Positions 16,453 through 24,073 of a stretch of DNA of 64,000 nucleotides are shown here, piece after piece; the first letter of the stretch is position 1; each line of letters starts with the position of its first letter. The notes beneath the pieces were generated by a model. That model did not search any database. It had not been told where the DNA came from and saw only the letters and a list, made by a program, of their open reading frames with translations. The stretch spans positions 62,001 to 126,000 of the forward strand of contig JACFMR010000002.1 in NCBI GenBank assembly GCA_019455245.1, written 5' to 3'. The position numbers and the translations under genes are program-made. This DNA is from Opitutaceae bacterium. GTDB lineage: Bacteria; Verrucomicrobiota; Verrucomicrobiia; Opitutales; Opitutaceae.

Positions 16453-17871
16453 TTAGATCGGCGCGATTTGATCAAGGCCCGTCGTATCAAGCTCGCCCGC
16501 ATAACCGAACGGCGCGGCCAGCACCGAGCCGAGTTCGAGCCGGCCGGCTTTCACGTCGAGCCGCGGCCAGCCCGCGGCGGACTTGATGAACAATTCCGGA
16601 TGCGACCCGAGCAGCCGCGCCTGCATCGCCGCGGGCCACTGCGCCGCGCCCGCGAAGTAGTGGTGGCCGTTGCGCTCCACGCTGGTGATGCCAAGGCAGG
16701 CCTGCACCACGAGATCCTGCAGCACGGCGACCGGTGCGACGTTGGAAAGATCCTCGCCGCTCATCATCGCGGGCAAACCCTGCGCGCGCCGCGCCGCAAG
16801 CAGGCAGGCGTTGGCCACGCCCTTGAACACGCCCTTGCAGTTCTTGTGGCTCGTGCCCGCGTAGCCGAGCGCCAGCGCATCCGGCAGACTGGCGAGCTCC
16901 GCATCGGATTCGTCAATGATGACCGGCGGCCGGTCGGGCCAGGCCGCGGCCAGTTCGCCGATCGCCGGCGACAGCGCGACCTGGCGGTGCCACGGCTGCT
17001 CGATGAAGAGCAGTTTCGACCAGAACGCGTCGTCGCCGACGGTCGCGCGCAATTGCGTCACGTAGTCCTTGAACACGCCGACCTCGTGAAAGCTCTCGTT
17101 GCCGTCGAGCGAATACGCATAGTCGCCGCCACATTCCGCCGCGAAGATCGCCGCCATGCGCGCGAGCCGGTCGCGGTCGCGCGGAGCGTCGCCGTTGATC
17201 TTCAGCTTGAAGTGCTTCAACCCGTAGAAACGGATGCAGGCCGTGAGCGATTGCGGCAGCCCGTCGTCCACGCGCTCGTCGGCCGGGATCTCGTCGTCGG
17301 TCAGTGGATCGGACAACCCGACCGTGTGCCGGGCAAACACCGCGGTCGGCGGGGCCGCCGTCAGCCAGTCGCCCGGCTGCGTGCCGGCGAGGGACGGATG
17401 GATCGCGCCCAGGTCGATGCCAAAGCGGTTTTCACGCAGCGCCGTGGGAAACGTCGTGGCCTGCGCGCGGCAAAACGCGTCGATCAGCGCGCGCTCAACC
17501 AGCGTCACGCCGAACTGCGCCAGCAGCGGCGGCAGGTTCTGTTTTGTCGCCCATGCCGCCTGCGCGTCATAAAGCGCGCGCCAAAACGCGAACGGGGTCG
17601 CCGCGGAAATCCCGCGCGCATGCTGCACCGCATTGCGGATAACCAGCAGCATCTCGTCGATTTCCTCCAGCGGATCGCGTTGCGGATCCTTGGTGAACCA
17701 TTTCGGCGGCAGGTGATCCGCCGCCACGCCCGTCTGGGCGTTCCCGCCGAAATCGAAGGTCAGTCGCAGCACCACATGCGGCACCTCGGTCATCGTCGCG
17801 ATGCCGTAGCGGAAGGGCATGCGGGCCTTGAGTTGGTGGCGGAAGAGTTCGGCGTGTTGCAGCGTAATCAT
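16453..17871 (-). CDS. Enolase-superfamily (mandelate racemase-like) protein
   Basis: 472 aa from the ATG at 17869-17871. The C-terminal barrel carries enolase-superfamily marks in order: FKLKING (KxK-type base), LDGNE (first metal ligand), EQPWHR (second), IDESDA (third), and a conserved SHKNCKG loop near the usual position of the opposite base. It is longer than typical sugar-acid dehydratases (350-400 aa). It probably dehydrates or racemises a sugar-derived acid. The SDR and AKR genes upstream on the same strand suggest a short sugar-oxidation pathway. The substrate is not readable. Confidence 0.7.
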   Translation of the reverse strand: MITLQHAELFRHQLKARMPFRYGIATMTEVPHVVLRLTFDFGGNAQTGVAADHLPPKWFTKDPQRDPLEEIDEMLLVIRNAVQHARGISAATPFAFWRALYDAQAAWATKQNLPPLLAQFGVTLVERALIDAFCRAQATTFPTALRENRFGIDLGAIHPSLAGTQPGDWLTAAPPTAVFARHTVGLSDPLTDDEIPADERVDDGLPQSLTACIRFYGLKHFKLKINGDAPRDRDRLARMAAIFAAECGGDYAYSLDGNESFHEVGVFKDYVTQLRATVGDDAFWSKLLFIEQPWHRQVALSPAIGELAAAWPDRPPVIIDESDAELASLPDALALGYAGTSHKNCKGVFKGVANACLLAARRAQGLPAMMSGEDLSNVAPVAVLQDLVVQACLGITSVERNGHHYFAGAAQWPAAMQARLLGSHPELFIKSAAGWPRLDVKAGRLELGSVLAAPFGYAGELDTTGLDQIAPI

Positions 17872-18044
17872 GAAATTCCAATTGGTGGGAAACCAAGACG
17901 GAGGCTTGGCGGAGATGGCGAAGCAAAGACACGAAACACACGAATAACAAGGCAGGGAACGCTCACACGACCATTGGTATTGAAGCTGTAGGCCCGACCG
18001 AGGGTCGGGCACACCAGCACCCGCTCACCGAGCGGGTCTACAGA
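17872..18044. repeat. Intergenic three-way hairpin repeat
   Basis: At 17986-18043 an outer CTGTAG/CTACAG stem encloses two hairpins (GCCCGACC/GGTCGGGC and CCCGCTC/GAGCGGG). On its left, 17928-17946 carries an AAGACACGAAACACACGAA simple-sequence tract. An inverted version of that tract occurs at 18058-18085 inside the end of the next gene, so the whole unit looks like one mobile-like intergenic repeat. Confidence 0.65.
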
Positions 18045-19052
18045 TCATGACCGATCCTTTTCGTGTCTTTCGTGTGTTTCGTGGTTCTCACCCGCATTGA
18101 CCCGGCAGACCGCATCAAAAATCTCCACCGGCAGCGGACCGGCGTCGATATCGTTCAACGCAGACTCCAATTCGCGGCGGTTGCTTGCACCGATCACCAC
18201 CCGGTCGAGCTCGGCCAGACCGTAGGTGAAGCGGTGTGCCAGTGTGGCGAGCGGCAGGCCGTGCCGGTCAGCGACCTGCTTCAACCGGATGGCGCGGTCG
18301 ATTTGCGGGCCCCACACCCAAGCGGGACGCTCGCGCACAAATTCGTCGTGCCGCGCGCCGAGCAGGCCCATGTGCAGCGGACTCGCGCCGTAGATCGCCA
18401 TTCCGTGGCGCCGCAGCCGCGGCACGTCGTCAGCCAGCCCGTCGAGGATGCACGGATCGAGCCGGCGAAACAGCATCACCACGTCAAACGCGCCGCTTTC
18501 GATCCAGCCGTCCCACTCCACGCCAAAGCCGCCGGCCAGACCGAGCCGGCGCGTCAGCCCTGCCGCCTGAAACTCACGCAGGTTGGCCACGACACGCGGC
18601 CGCTCCGCCGGCGGCACCATCTGCGGCTCGTGCACAAAAAGCAGATCCACCTGGGCCAGACCCAGGGTCCGGAGACTGCCCTCCAAACTGCGGCGCAGAC
18701 CGGCGGAGGAGAAATCATAAAACTCCTCGTGCGCGCTGTTCGACGAGACGCGCCCGACCTTGGTGCTGACGATCGGCCGTGAACCGCGCCACTCCGCCAG
18801 GGCCCGGCCGAGCAGTTGCTCGGCCATGCCATAGGAAGGCGCCGCGTCGAAAACCCGCACGCCGCGCGCCAACGCCAGCTGCAACGTCGCCAACGATTCG
18901 GCTTCGTCGACCGGTCCCCACGCCCCTCCGATCCCGGCCAGTCCGAGCGCAAGCCGGTCGGCACCGAGTTCGAGCCCCGCGAGGACCGCGGAATCGCCCA
19001 TGGCCGGCAATCGCGTGGGGCGTGGTGAGTTTTTGTCTCCTACACTCATCAT
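18045..19052 (-). CDS. Aldo/keto reductase, sugar dehydrogenase type
   Basis: 335 aa. AKR barrel with catalytic tetrad visible: Asp and Tyr in FDAAPSYGMAEQLLG, Lys in STKVGR, His in LFVHEPQ. The order resembles the D-threo-aldose/L-fucose dehydrogenase branch. It probably oxidises an aldose to its lactone, feeding the enolase-family enzyme encoded next. The last dozen residues (ENHETHERHEKDRS) come from a simple-sequence tract that also occurs inverted downstream, so the native C-terminus has been replaced. The start is uncertain: ATG at 19052, 19049, or Met18 (LPAMGDSAVL). Confidence 0.75.
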   Translation of the reverse strand: MMSVGDKNSPRPTRLPAMGDSAVLAGLELGADRLALGLAGIGGAWGPVDEAESLATLQLALARGVRVFDAAPSYGMAEQLLGRALAEWRGSRPIVSTKVGRVSSNSAHEEFYDFSSAGLRRSLEGSLRTLGLAQVDLLFVHEPQMVPPAERPRVVANLREFQAAGLTRRLGLAGGFGVEWDGWIESGAFDVVMLFRRLDPCILDGLADDVPRLRRHGMAIYGASPLHMGLLGARHDEFVRERPAWVWGPQIDRAIRLKQVADRHGLPLATLAHRFTYGLAELDRVVIGASNRRELESALNDIDAGPLPVEIFDAVCRVNAGENHETHERHEKDRS

Positions 19053-19057
19053 ATGCC

Positions 19058-19108
19058 GTAGGGCTGCACCTTGGTGCAGCCAAGGCGACGACCAAGGTCG
19101 CCCCCTAC
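19058..19108. repeat. GTAGGG...CCCTAC intergenic repeat
   Basis: The outer GTAGGG/CCCTAC enclose GGCTGCACC-TT-GGTGCAGCC and a GGCGAC/GTCGCC hairpin. The same plan occurs at 43031-43093 and 60142-60217. It lies just upstream of the AKR start. Confidence 0.7.
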
Positions 19109-19126
19109 AATATTAGCCGCGCTGTA

Positions 19127-19157
19127 GCCGCGCTTGAGCCAAAGGCAAAAGCGTGGC
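19127..19157. repeat. Dispersed 31-nt repeat, copy 1
   Basis: Beginning GCCGCGCTTGAGCCAAA and ending AAAAGCGTGGC, this 31-nt sequence recurs in inverse orientation at 34552-34582 with one difference. It is non-coding in both places. Confidence 0.7.
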
Positions 19158-19237
19158 CCGCGGAACGCCACGTTCTCGCTGCGCTCAAACGCGGCCACGG
19201 AAACAGGGCGGCACCGGCTTTTGCGCGTTGCGCTCAT

Positions 19238-19993
19238 TCACTTCCCCACGCTCCAACCGCCGTCGGCCATCAGCGCGGCGCCCGTCACCAGCGCGGCCTC
19301 GTCGCTCGCGAGATAATGCGCCGCGGCGGCGATTTCTTCGGGCCGGCCCATGCGGCCGATCAGCTGCGTGGCACTCATCTCCTGATACGCCTTGGCCGGA
19401 TCGGGATATTCCTTGAGCCGCGCCTGCACGAACGGCGTTTCGACGCGGCCCGGGCAGATGCAGTTGCAGCGCACGCCCTCGGCCGAGTGGTCGAGCGCGA
19501 TCTGCTTGGTGATGCCCACGACGGCAAACTTCGTCGTCACGTAGGCAAACCGGTCGCGCACCGCCACGATGCCGCCGATCGACGCGAGGTTGATGATGCT
19601 GCCGGCCCGGCGCTCGATCATCGTGCCGATGTAAGCCTTGGTGACGCTGAACACGCCGCGCACGTTGACGCGATAAAGCCGGTCCATGTCCTCGGCGTTG
19701 GTTTGCAAAATCGTGCCGACGTGCCCGATGCCGGCGTTGTTGACCAGAATGTGCAGCGGTCCGGTCGCCGCCGCCACGTGGGCGACCGAGGCTTCGTCGG
19801 CCACGTCGAGTTGTTGAAACTCCGCCGCGCCACCCGCGGCAGTGATGAGCGCCACGGTCTCGCGGCCTGCAGCTTCGTTGAGATCGCCGACGTGCACCTT
19901 GGCGCCCGCCTTTGCAAACCGCTCCGCAATCGCCCGGCCGATGCCGGAACCCGCGCCTGTGACCAACGCAACCTTGCCAGTTAAATCGAACAT
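19238..19993 (-). CDS. Short-chain dehydrogenase/reductase
   Basis: 251 aa, a full classical SDR: TGAGSGIG near 12-19, NNAG near 87-90, Ser in NLASIGG, YVTTK (YxxxK), CPGRVETP, and the ADGGWSVG tail. It resembles sugar or glucose-1-dehydrogenase type SDRs. It leads a same-strand row (SDR, AKR, enolase family) separated only by hairpin repeats, which suggests sugar oxidation followed by dehydration. The ATG at 19991-19993 gives a standard N-terminus (MFDLTGKVALVTG). Confidence 0.8.
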   Translation of the reverse strand: MFDLTGKVALVTGAGSGIGRAIAERFAKAGAKVHVGDLNEAAGRETVALITAAGGAAEFQQLDVADEASVAHVAAATGPLHILVNNAGIGHVGTILQTNAEDMDRLYRVNVRGVFSVTKAYIGTMIERRAGSIINLASIGGIVAVRDRFAYVTTKFAVVGITKQIALDHSAEGVRCNCICPGRVETPFVQARLKEYPDPAKAYQEMSATQLIGRMGRPEEIAAAAHYLASDEAALVTGAALMADGGWSVGK

Positions 19994-20090
19994 GGCGGCA
20001 AGCTAGCGATCAGCCCGTGCGCCTGTCCGCCAAAATCTCCATCCATGACGTTATTTCCCCCACTTATCCTCCTATTTACCTCCCAATACA

Positions 20091-20111
20091 TAGTAACCTA
20101 TTAGGTTACTT
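20091..20111. repeat. AGTAACCT/AGGTTACT palindrome, copy 1
   Basis: An imperfect palindrome with arms TAGTAACC and GGTTACTT around a short centre. The same palindrome recurs at 20223-20251 and 28017-28037. This copy lies in the 248-nt gap between the SDR start and the PEP-CTERM gene end and is the only one not overlapping a stop codon. Confidence 0.75.
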
Positions 20112-20222
20112 TGTATTTCCATTGGATCAGAAAGAAGGAGTAGGTCACAGGCGCAGGAGTCGTGTCTTGCACCACAAGTCTGAGAAAGGGACGCAGCATT
20201 GCATGGCCATATTGCCCGCAAT

Positions 20223-20251
20223 CCCAAAGTAACCCAATAGGTTACTTTGGG
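20223..20251. repeat. AAGTAACC/GGTTACTT palindrome, copy 2, overlapping a stop codon
   Basis: A 12-bp perfect stem, CCCAAAGTAACC (20223-20234) with GGTTACTTTGGG (20240-20251), and a 5-nt loop. The TAA stop of the minus-strand PEP-CTERM gene (20242-20244) lies within the arm. It may serve as a terminator, although no T run follows. Confidence 0.8.
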
Positions 20252-23200
20252 GTTGCGGCTTGGGGGCTGGGTCTATGGCGGCGCCAGATCGCGACCCCAA
20301 GCGCCGCCGCACCAAGGAGCAGCGCCCAAGTGGAAGGCTCGGGCACGGGGCTGGGCGAACCGCCACTGCCGCCACCGCCGCTGGTCATCGCCTCGATGAC
20401 GGTGAGCCGGAAGGTTGTGCCCAAATCGGTGCCGCTCAGGGCCAAGCTGGAGTCCAGGCCCGTGGTCGTAATGTCGCGAAACAGTGTCGTGAAAGCGGCT
20501 GTGCCAGTGATGATGTCGAACGTGTCACCCAATACCGCGTCGAAGCCGTCGGCAAAGTTGACGTCGAGCCACCCGTAAAACTCGGGCGAGCCGTTTTGGA
20601 AATGCACCGAGTCGAAGGCGGTAAGACTCGCGATGTCGATTTCAAGGTGACCGCCGGCGAGCAAGGTGTAATCGCCGACAATGGTCAGCTCGGTCGTTTC
20701 ATTCGGGCCGTAACCGGGCGCGAGATAGCCTTCGTCGAGGATCGTGGCACTCACACCGCCAAATGTGCCAATGCCGCCGAGCACGCCTTGGTTGTTATGA
20801 AGCGTGGCCCCGGGATAAAGCGCGAGCTGCGCGCCGTGATCGAGGAGGATGGTGCCGGTGTTGCTGATCGCGGCCGAAGTTTTGTCCACCGTCAGCGTGG
20901 AGTTGATCATGAGCAGTCCGTTATTGGTGAGATCGCCGGTAAGGGTGTTAACCGCAGCACCGGAGCTTACCGTAACGGTATTGTTGTTCACAAACGTGCC
21001 GGCATTGATGGCTGCGCCGCTGAGGGTGTAACTGCCGCCGTTGTCGAGCGTGCCAGTGACATTCATGACCCCGCCGAGCTGTGTAATCGTCGTGCCGCCG
21101 TGGCTGGTGAGCGAGTCCGCATTGATGACACCGGTGGTCAGACGCAGCGTGCCGGCACCGCCCCCCGCCGCGCCGACTTCGATGGCGCCGTCAACCGCCA
21201 GCGTGCCGCCCACGTCGAGGCGCGCGGAGCTGCCGGCAACAGGTGCCAGCGTCACGGCACCGGCGCGAAGCTCGCCGGAGCCTTGGATCAGGTAAACCGA
21301 TTGCGGACCGGCCGCGCCGCCGAGCGTAAACGCACCGTCCACATCGTGCAGACCGTTGAGCGTAACGCTGACCTTGCCGTTGCCACCGAGTTCAGCCGTG
21401 CCGTTGTTGAGGGTAGTGCCAGCTCCGAGGGTCAGGCGCACATCGTCGCCCGTGGTCTGCGCCACCCGGAACGCGCCACCTACGTCGAACCGCGCGGTGC
21501 CGGAGGTCACAATTTCCGTCGCCCCGCTGACACCGAGATTGCCGTCAATGTCGAGGAATGCGTTGTTCGACACGGTGAAGTCGTTGCCGCCGGCATTGCC
21601 TGAACCGAAAATCGAGGCGTTACCCGTGGCGCGCAGTGTGCCGCCGGAAAGCGCAAAGGTCGCGCTGGCGAGTTGCGTGACATCGAGGCTGACCGTGGTA
21701 AGCGATCCGGCGCTTTGGGTGAAGCTGGCGTTGCCGCCGGTGAAGACCAAGGAACCCGTGCCGAAGGTGCCGCCGGTGCGATTGATCGTGGTGTTGGCGT
21801 TGAGGCGGGTCTCGCCGGTGATCGCGACGGTGCCGGCGCTTTGGGTAAACGCAGCATCGGTCGCGTTGAGGGCAAGCGACGCGGCGTTGAGCTGGCCGTT
21901 GCTCATCGTGACGGTGCCGCCAATCAACGCATCGCCGCTTACGGTCGCCTGCGTGCTGGTCCAGTCAATCGCACCGCCAGCCCTCACGGTAAACCGTTCA
22001 GCCGTGAGCGTGCCGCCGTAAAGATTGGCCGAGTTGACTATGTCAAAGTGTCCGACATCGAGCAGCCCGGCGTTGAACTGCAGCGCGCCCGCCAGCGTGC
22101 CGGTGTAGTCGCGGCCGATGGTCAGGTCGCCCGCCGTCACATCGGAACCGGAGTCGAGCGTGAGCGTGCCGTAAACATTGATCGCGCCGTTGAAGGTCTG
22201 GGTGCCGGAGCCGAGCGTAACAGCGGTGCCGCGGTTAAACGTGGCCCCGCCCGTCGTAAACGACGCGCCGCCGGAAACGCCTAGCGTGGAGCCGCCGGGC
22301 AAGTTTCCAGTCACGCCATCGTCGAGCACCAGCGTCCCGCCGGCGGTGAAACTGCCGCCGGAAACCGTGAGCGCCGAACCCGTGGCCAGCTCCACCTCAT
22401 CGATCACTGTGGCGGTGCCGCCAGTTTGGGTGTAGGTCGCACCCTCTTCGAGCACGAGGCTGCCAAGCTCGACTGTGCCGACCGTGTTGAAAGTGCCGCC
22501 GAATAGCCGCATTTCACCGCCAAGGTCGAGCGTGTTGCTCGCGGCAAAGGTGAGCGTGTTTTTGACGAGGCCGTCACCGCTGACGTTGAGCGCGCGATTC
22601 TGCGCGAGGGTAAACGTGCCGCCGTTGAAGTTGAGAGACTGGGCGTTGAGCGTGCCGGAAAGGTATTCAATCACACCGCCGGTGTTGAGGTAGAGCGTAG
22701 CGGTGTTGAGCGTGCCACCGTTGAGCGTTATGACCCCGCCTTCGCCGGCACCGGCGGTCGTGGTCGCGGTAAGGGTGCCGCCGGAAAGCTCAAACAGATT
22801 ATCCGTGGTGCCAAATGCGCCGACCAACAGCGAGCCGAGCGTCGCACCACCTGCGGTTTGGTTAAACATGGCGTTGCCTTTGAGTTGAAAGGAATCGGCC
22901 GTGAGACTGCCACCGGATAATGTGTAAACGGACGGATCAACCGCCGTGGAACTCAGCAGAATGTTGCGATACTCGGCCGTGCCACCGGATTGATCGATCA
23001 ACGCGCGCGGACCGTCCGCCACACTGAGGTCTTCGTTGAAGTCAATCGATCCACCGTCTTGGATCACATGGCCGGCACCGGCGCCACCAATGCGCAAACC
23101 GCCCTCAGCGTAGAGCTGCGCGTTGCCGCCAACGGTCAGCGTGGCGCCTTGATGCGTGGCGAGATTCAGTCCGGTGATTTTATCCTCCGCCGCGTTGCCG

Positions 23201-23967
23201 AGCAGGAGAATCGCATCGCCCGACAACGTGAGCCGGGCCTGTTGGCCGGGAACAGGGTCGGCGGGATCGGGCGTGTTTTGATCGATCCAGCCGACGGTGA
23301 TGGGCGTGTGGTTGGCTACCTTGAGCGTGCCGCCCAGCAAATTGACTCTCGCATCGCCGCCCCCGCCGACGAAAAGGTTCGTCAGTCCGTAAACGTAACT
23401 GCCGGCAGATTGCCCATAGGAAGCATAATTCTGCCCGTCAGACAGCACCTTGAGTGTGCCGAATTGCGAAGTGCCGCCCACCCCGACGGCCGCCAGCGAA
23501 GTGCCGTCGTTGGCAATTGTCAGAGCATCATCAAGCGATCCGGTAATCGTGAGCGCACCCGAAATGTGCTGCCACTGGCCGCCGCTGACAAAAATACCTT
23601 GGGTGGCGATGACGTCGCCGTCGGTTTGCTTAAGAACAGCCCCCGCATTCAGGTTGAGTGTCGCCACCCTCAACGTGTCGAAAATATCAAGGATGCCGCC
23701 GGCTAGATTAAAGGTGAGATAGGAATCACCCGCCGTCACCGGTCCGGAAAAAATCACCGTGCTCGAAATGGTATCCGGGATCGTGACGCTGTCCCCATGC
23801 TGCGGCGCGTAATTGTCGACCCAATTGCCCGCTTCGTTAAAATAAGAGGTAGAACCTATGCCGGGGAGAGCCCACACTGCATTGGATTGACCATGCAGGG
23901 TCATGGACGCGAACGACAGGCCAACAACACCCAAGACGCGGAGCAATGAAGACGGTTTCATACGCAT
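20242..23967 (-). CDS. Very large PEP-CTERM secreted beta-helix protein
   Basis: About 1241 aa. Signal peptide at the start (LLRVLGVVGLSFASMTLHGQS). More than 1000 residues of short Gly/Thr/Ser-rich repeats (LSGGTLTA..., TQSAGT..., VGGTL patterns) are typical of right-handed beta-helix passenger domains. The C-terminus is a sorting signal: VPEPSTWALLLGAAALGVAIWRRHR, that is PEP motif, one membrane helix and a basic tail. The protein is probably exported, trimmed by an exosortase and placed on the surface or in the matrix. Start chosen at the ATG at 23965-23967 (MRMKPSS). It is divergent from the CHAT operon. Confidence 0.88.
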   Translation of the reverse strand: MRMKPSSLLRVLGVVGLSFASMTLHGQSNAVWALPGIGSTSYFNEAGNWVDNYAPQHGDSVTIPDTISSTVIFSGPVTAGDSYLTFNLAGGILDIFDTLRVATLNLNAGAVLKQTDGDVIATQGIFVSGGQWQHISGALTITGSLDDALTIANDGTSLAAVGVGGTSQFGTLKVLSDGQNYASYGQSAGSYVYGLTNLFVGGGGDARVNLLGGTLKVANHTPITVGWIDQNTPDPADPVPGQQARLTLSGDAILLLGNAAEDKITGLNLATHQGATLTVGGNAQLYAEGGLRIGGAGAGHVIQDGGSIDFNEDLSVADGPRALIDQSGGTAEYRNILLSSTAVDPSVYTLSGGSLTADSFQLKGNAMFNQTAGGATLGSLLVGAFGTTDNLFELSGGTLTATTTAGAGEGGVITLNGGTLNTATLYLNTGGVIEYLSGTLNAQSLNFNGGTFTLAQNRALNVSGDGLVKNTLTFAASNTLDLGGEMRLFGGTFNTVGTVELGSLVLEEGATYTQTGGTATVIDEVELATGSALTVSGGSFTAGGTLVLDDGVTGNLPGGSTLGVSGGASFTTGGATFNRGTAVTLGSGTQTFNGAINVYGTLTLDSGSDVTAGDLTIGRDYTGTLAGALQFNAGLLDVGHFDIVNSANLYGGTLTAERFTVRAGGAIDWTSTQATVSGDALIGGTVTMSNGQLNAASLALNATDAAFTQSAGTVAITGETRLNANTTINRTGGTFGTGSLVFTGGNASFTQSAGSLTTVSLDVTQLASATFALSGGTLRATGNASIFGSGNAGGNDFTVSNNAFLDIDGNLGVSGATEIVTSGTARFDVGGAFRVAQTTGDDVRLTLGAGTTLNNGTAELGGNGKVSVTLNGLHDVDGAFTLGGAAGPQSVYLIQGSGELRAGAVTLAPVAGSSARLDVGGTLAVDGAIEVGAAGGGAGTLRLTTGVINADSLTSHGGTTITQLGGVMNVTGTLDNGGSYTLSGAAINAGTFVNNNTVTVSSGAAVNTLTGDLTNNGLLMINSTLTVDKTSAAISNTGTILLDHGAQLALYPGATLHNNQGVLGGIGTFGGVSATILDEGYLAPGYGPNETTELTIVGDYTLLAGGHLEIDIASLTAFDSVHFQNGSPEFYGWLDVNFADGFDAVLGDTFDIITGTAAFTTLFRDITTTGLDSSLALSGTDLGTTFRLTVIEAMTSGGGGSGGSPSPVPEPSTWALLLGAAALGVAIWRRHRPSPQAATPK

Positions 23968-24073
23968 GGTGTATGGCGATGTGTGCGCACAGTGTTGCAC
24001 GCGACCTGCAAAAAAGATGAGGGGTGGCTCTCATTCCGATTGCCCGAATGAACGGGTCTCGTTGTATCCCCGC
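23968..24073. promoter_or_regulatory. Divergent promoter region, PEP-CTERM gene and CHAT operon
   Basis: About 106 nt between the two start codons must hold promoters for both directions. I cannot identify reliable boxes. Because the CHAT operon encodes a sigma factor, an ECF-type promoter shared by both sides would be a natural expectation, but that is inference. Confidence 0.4.
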
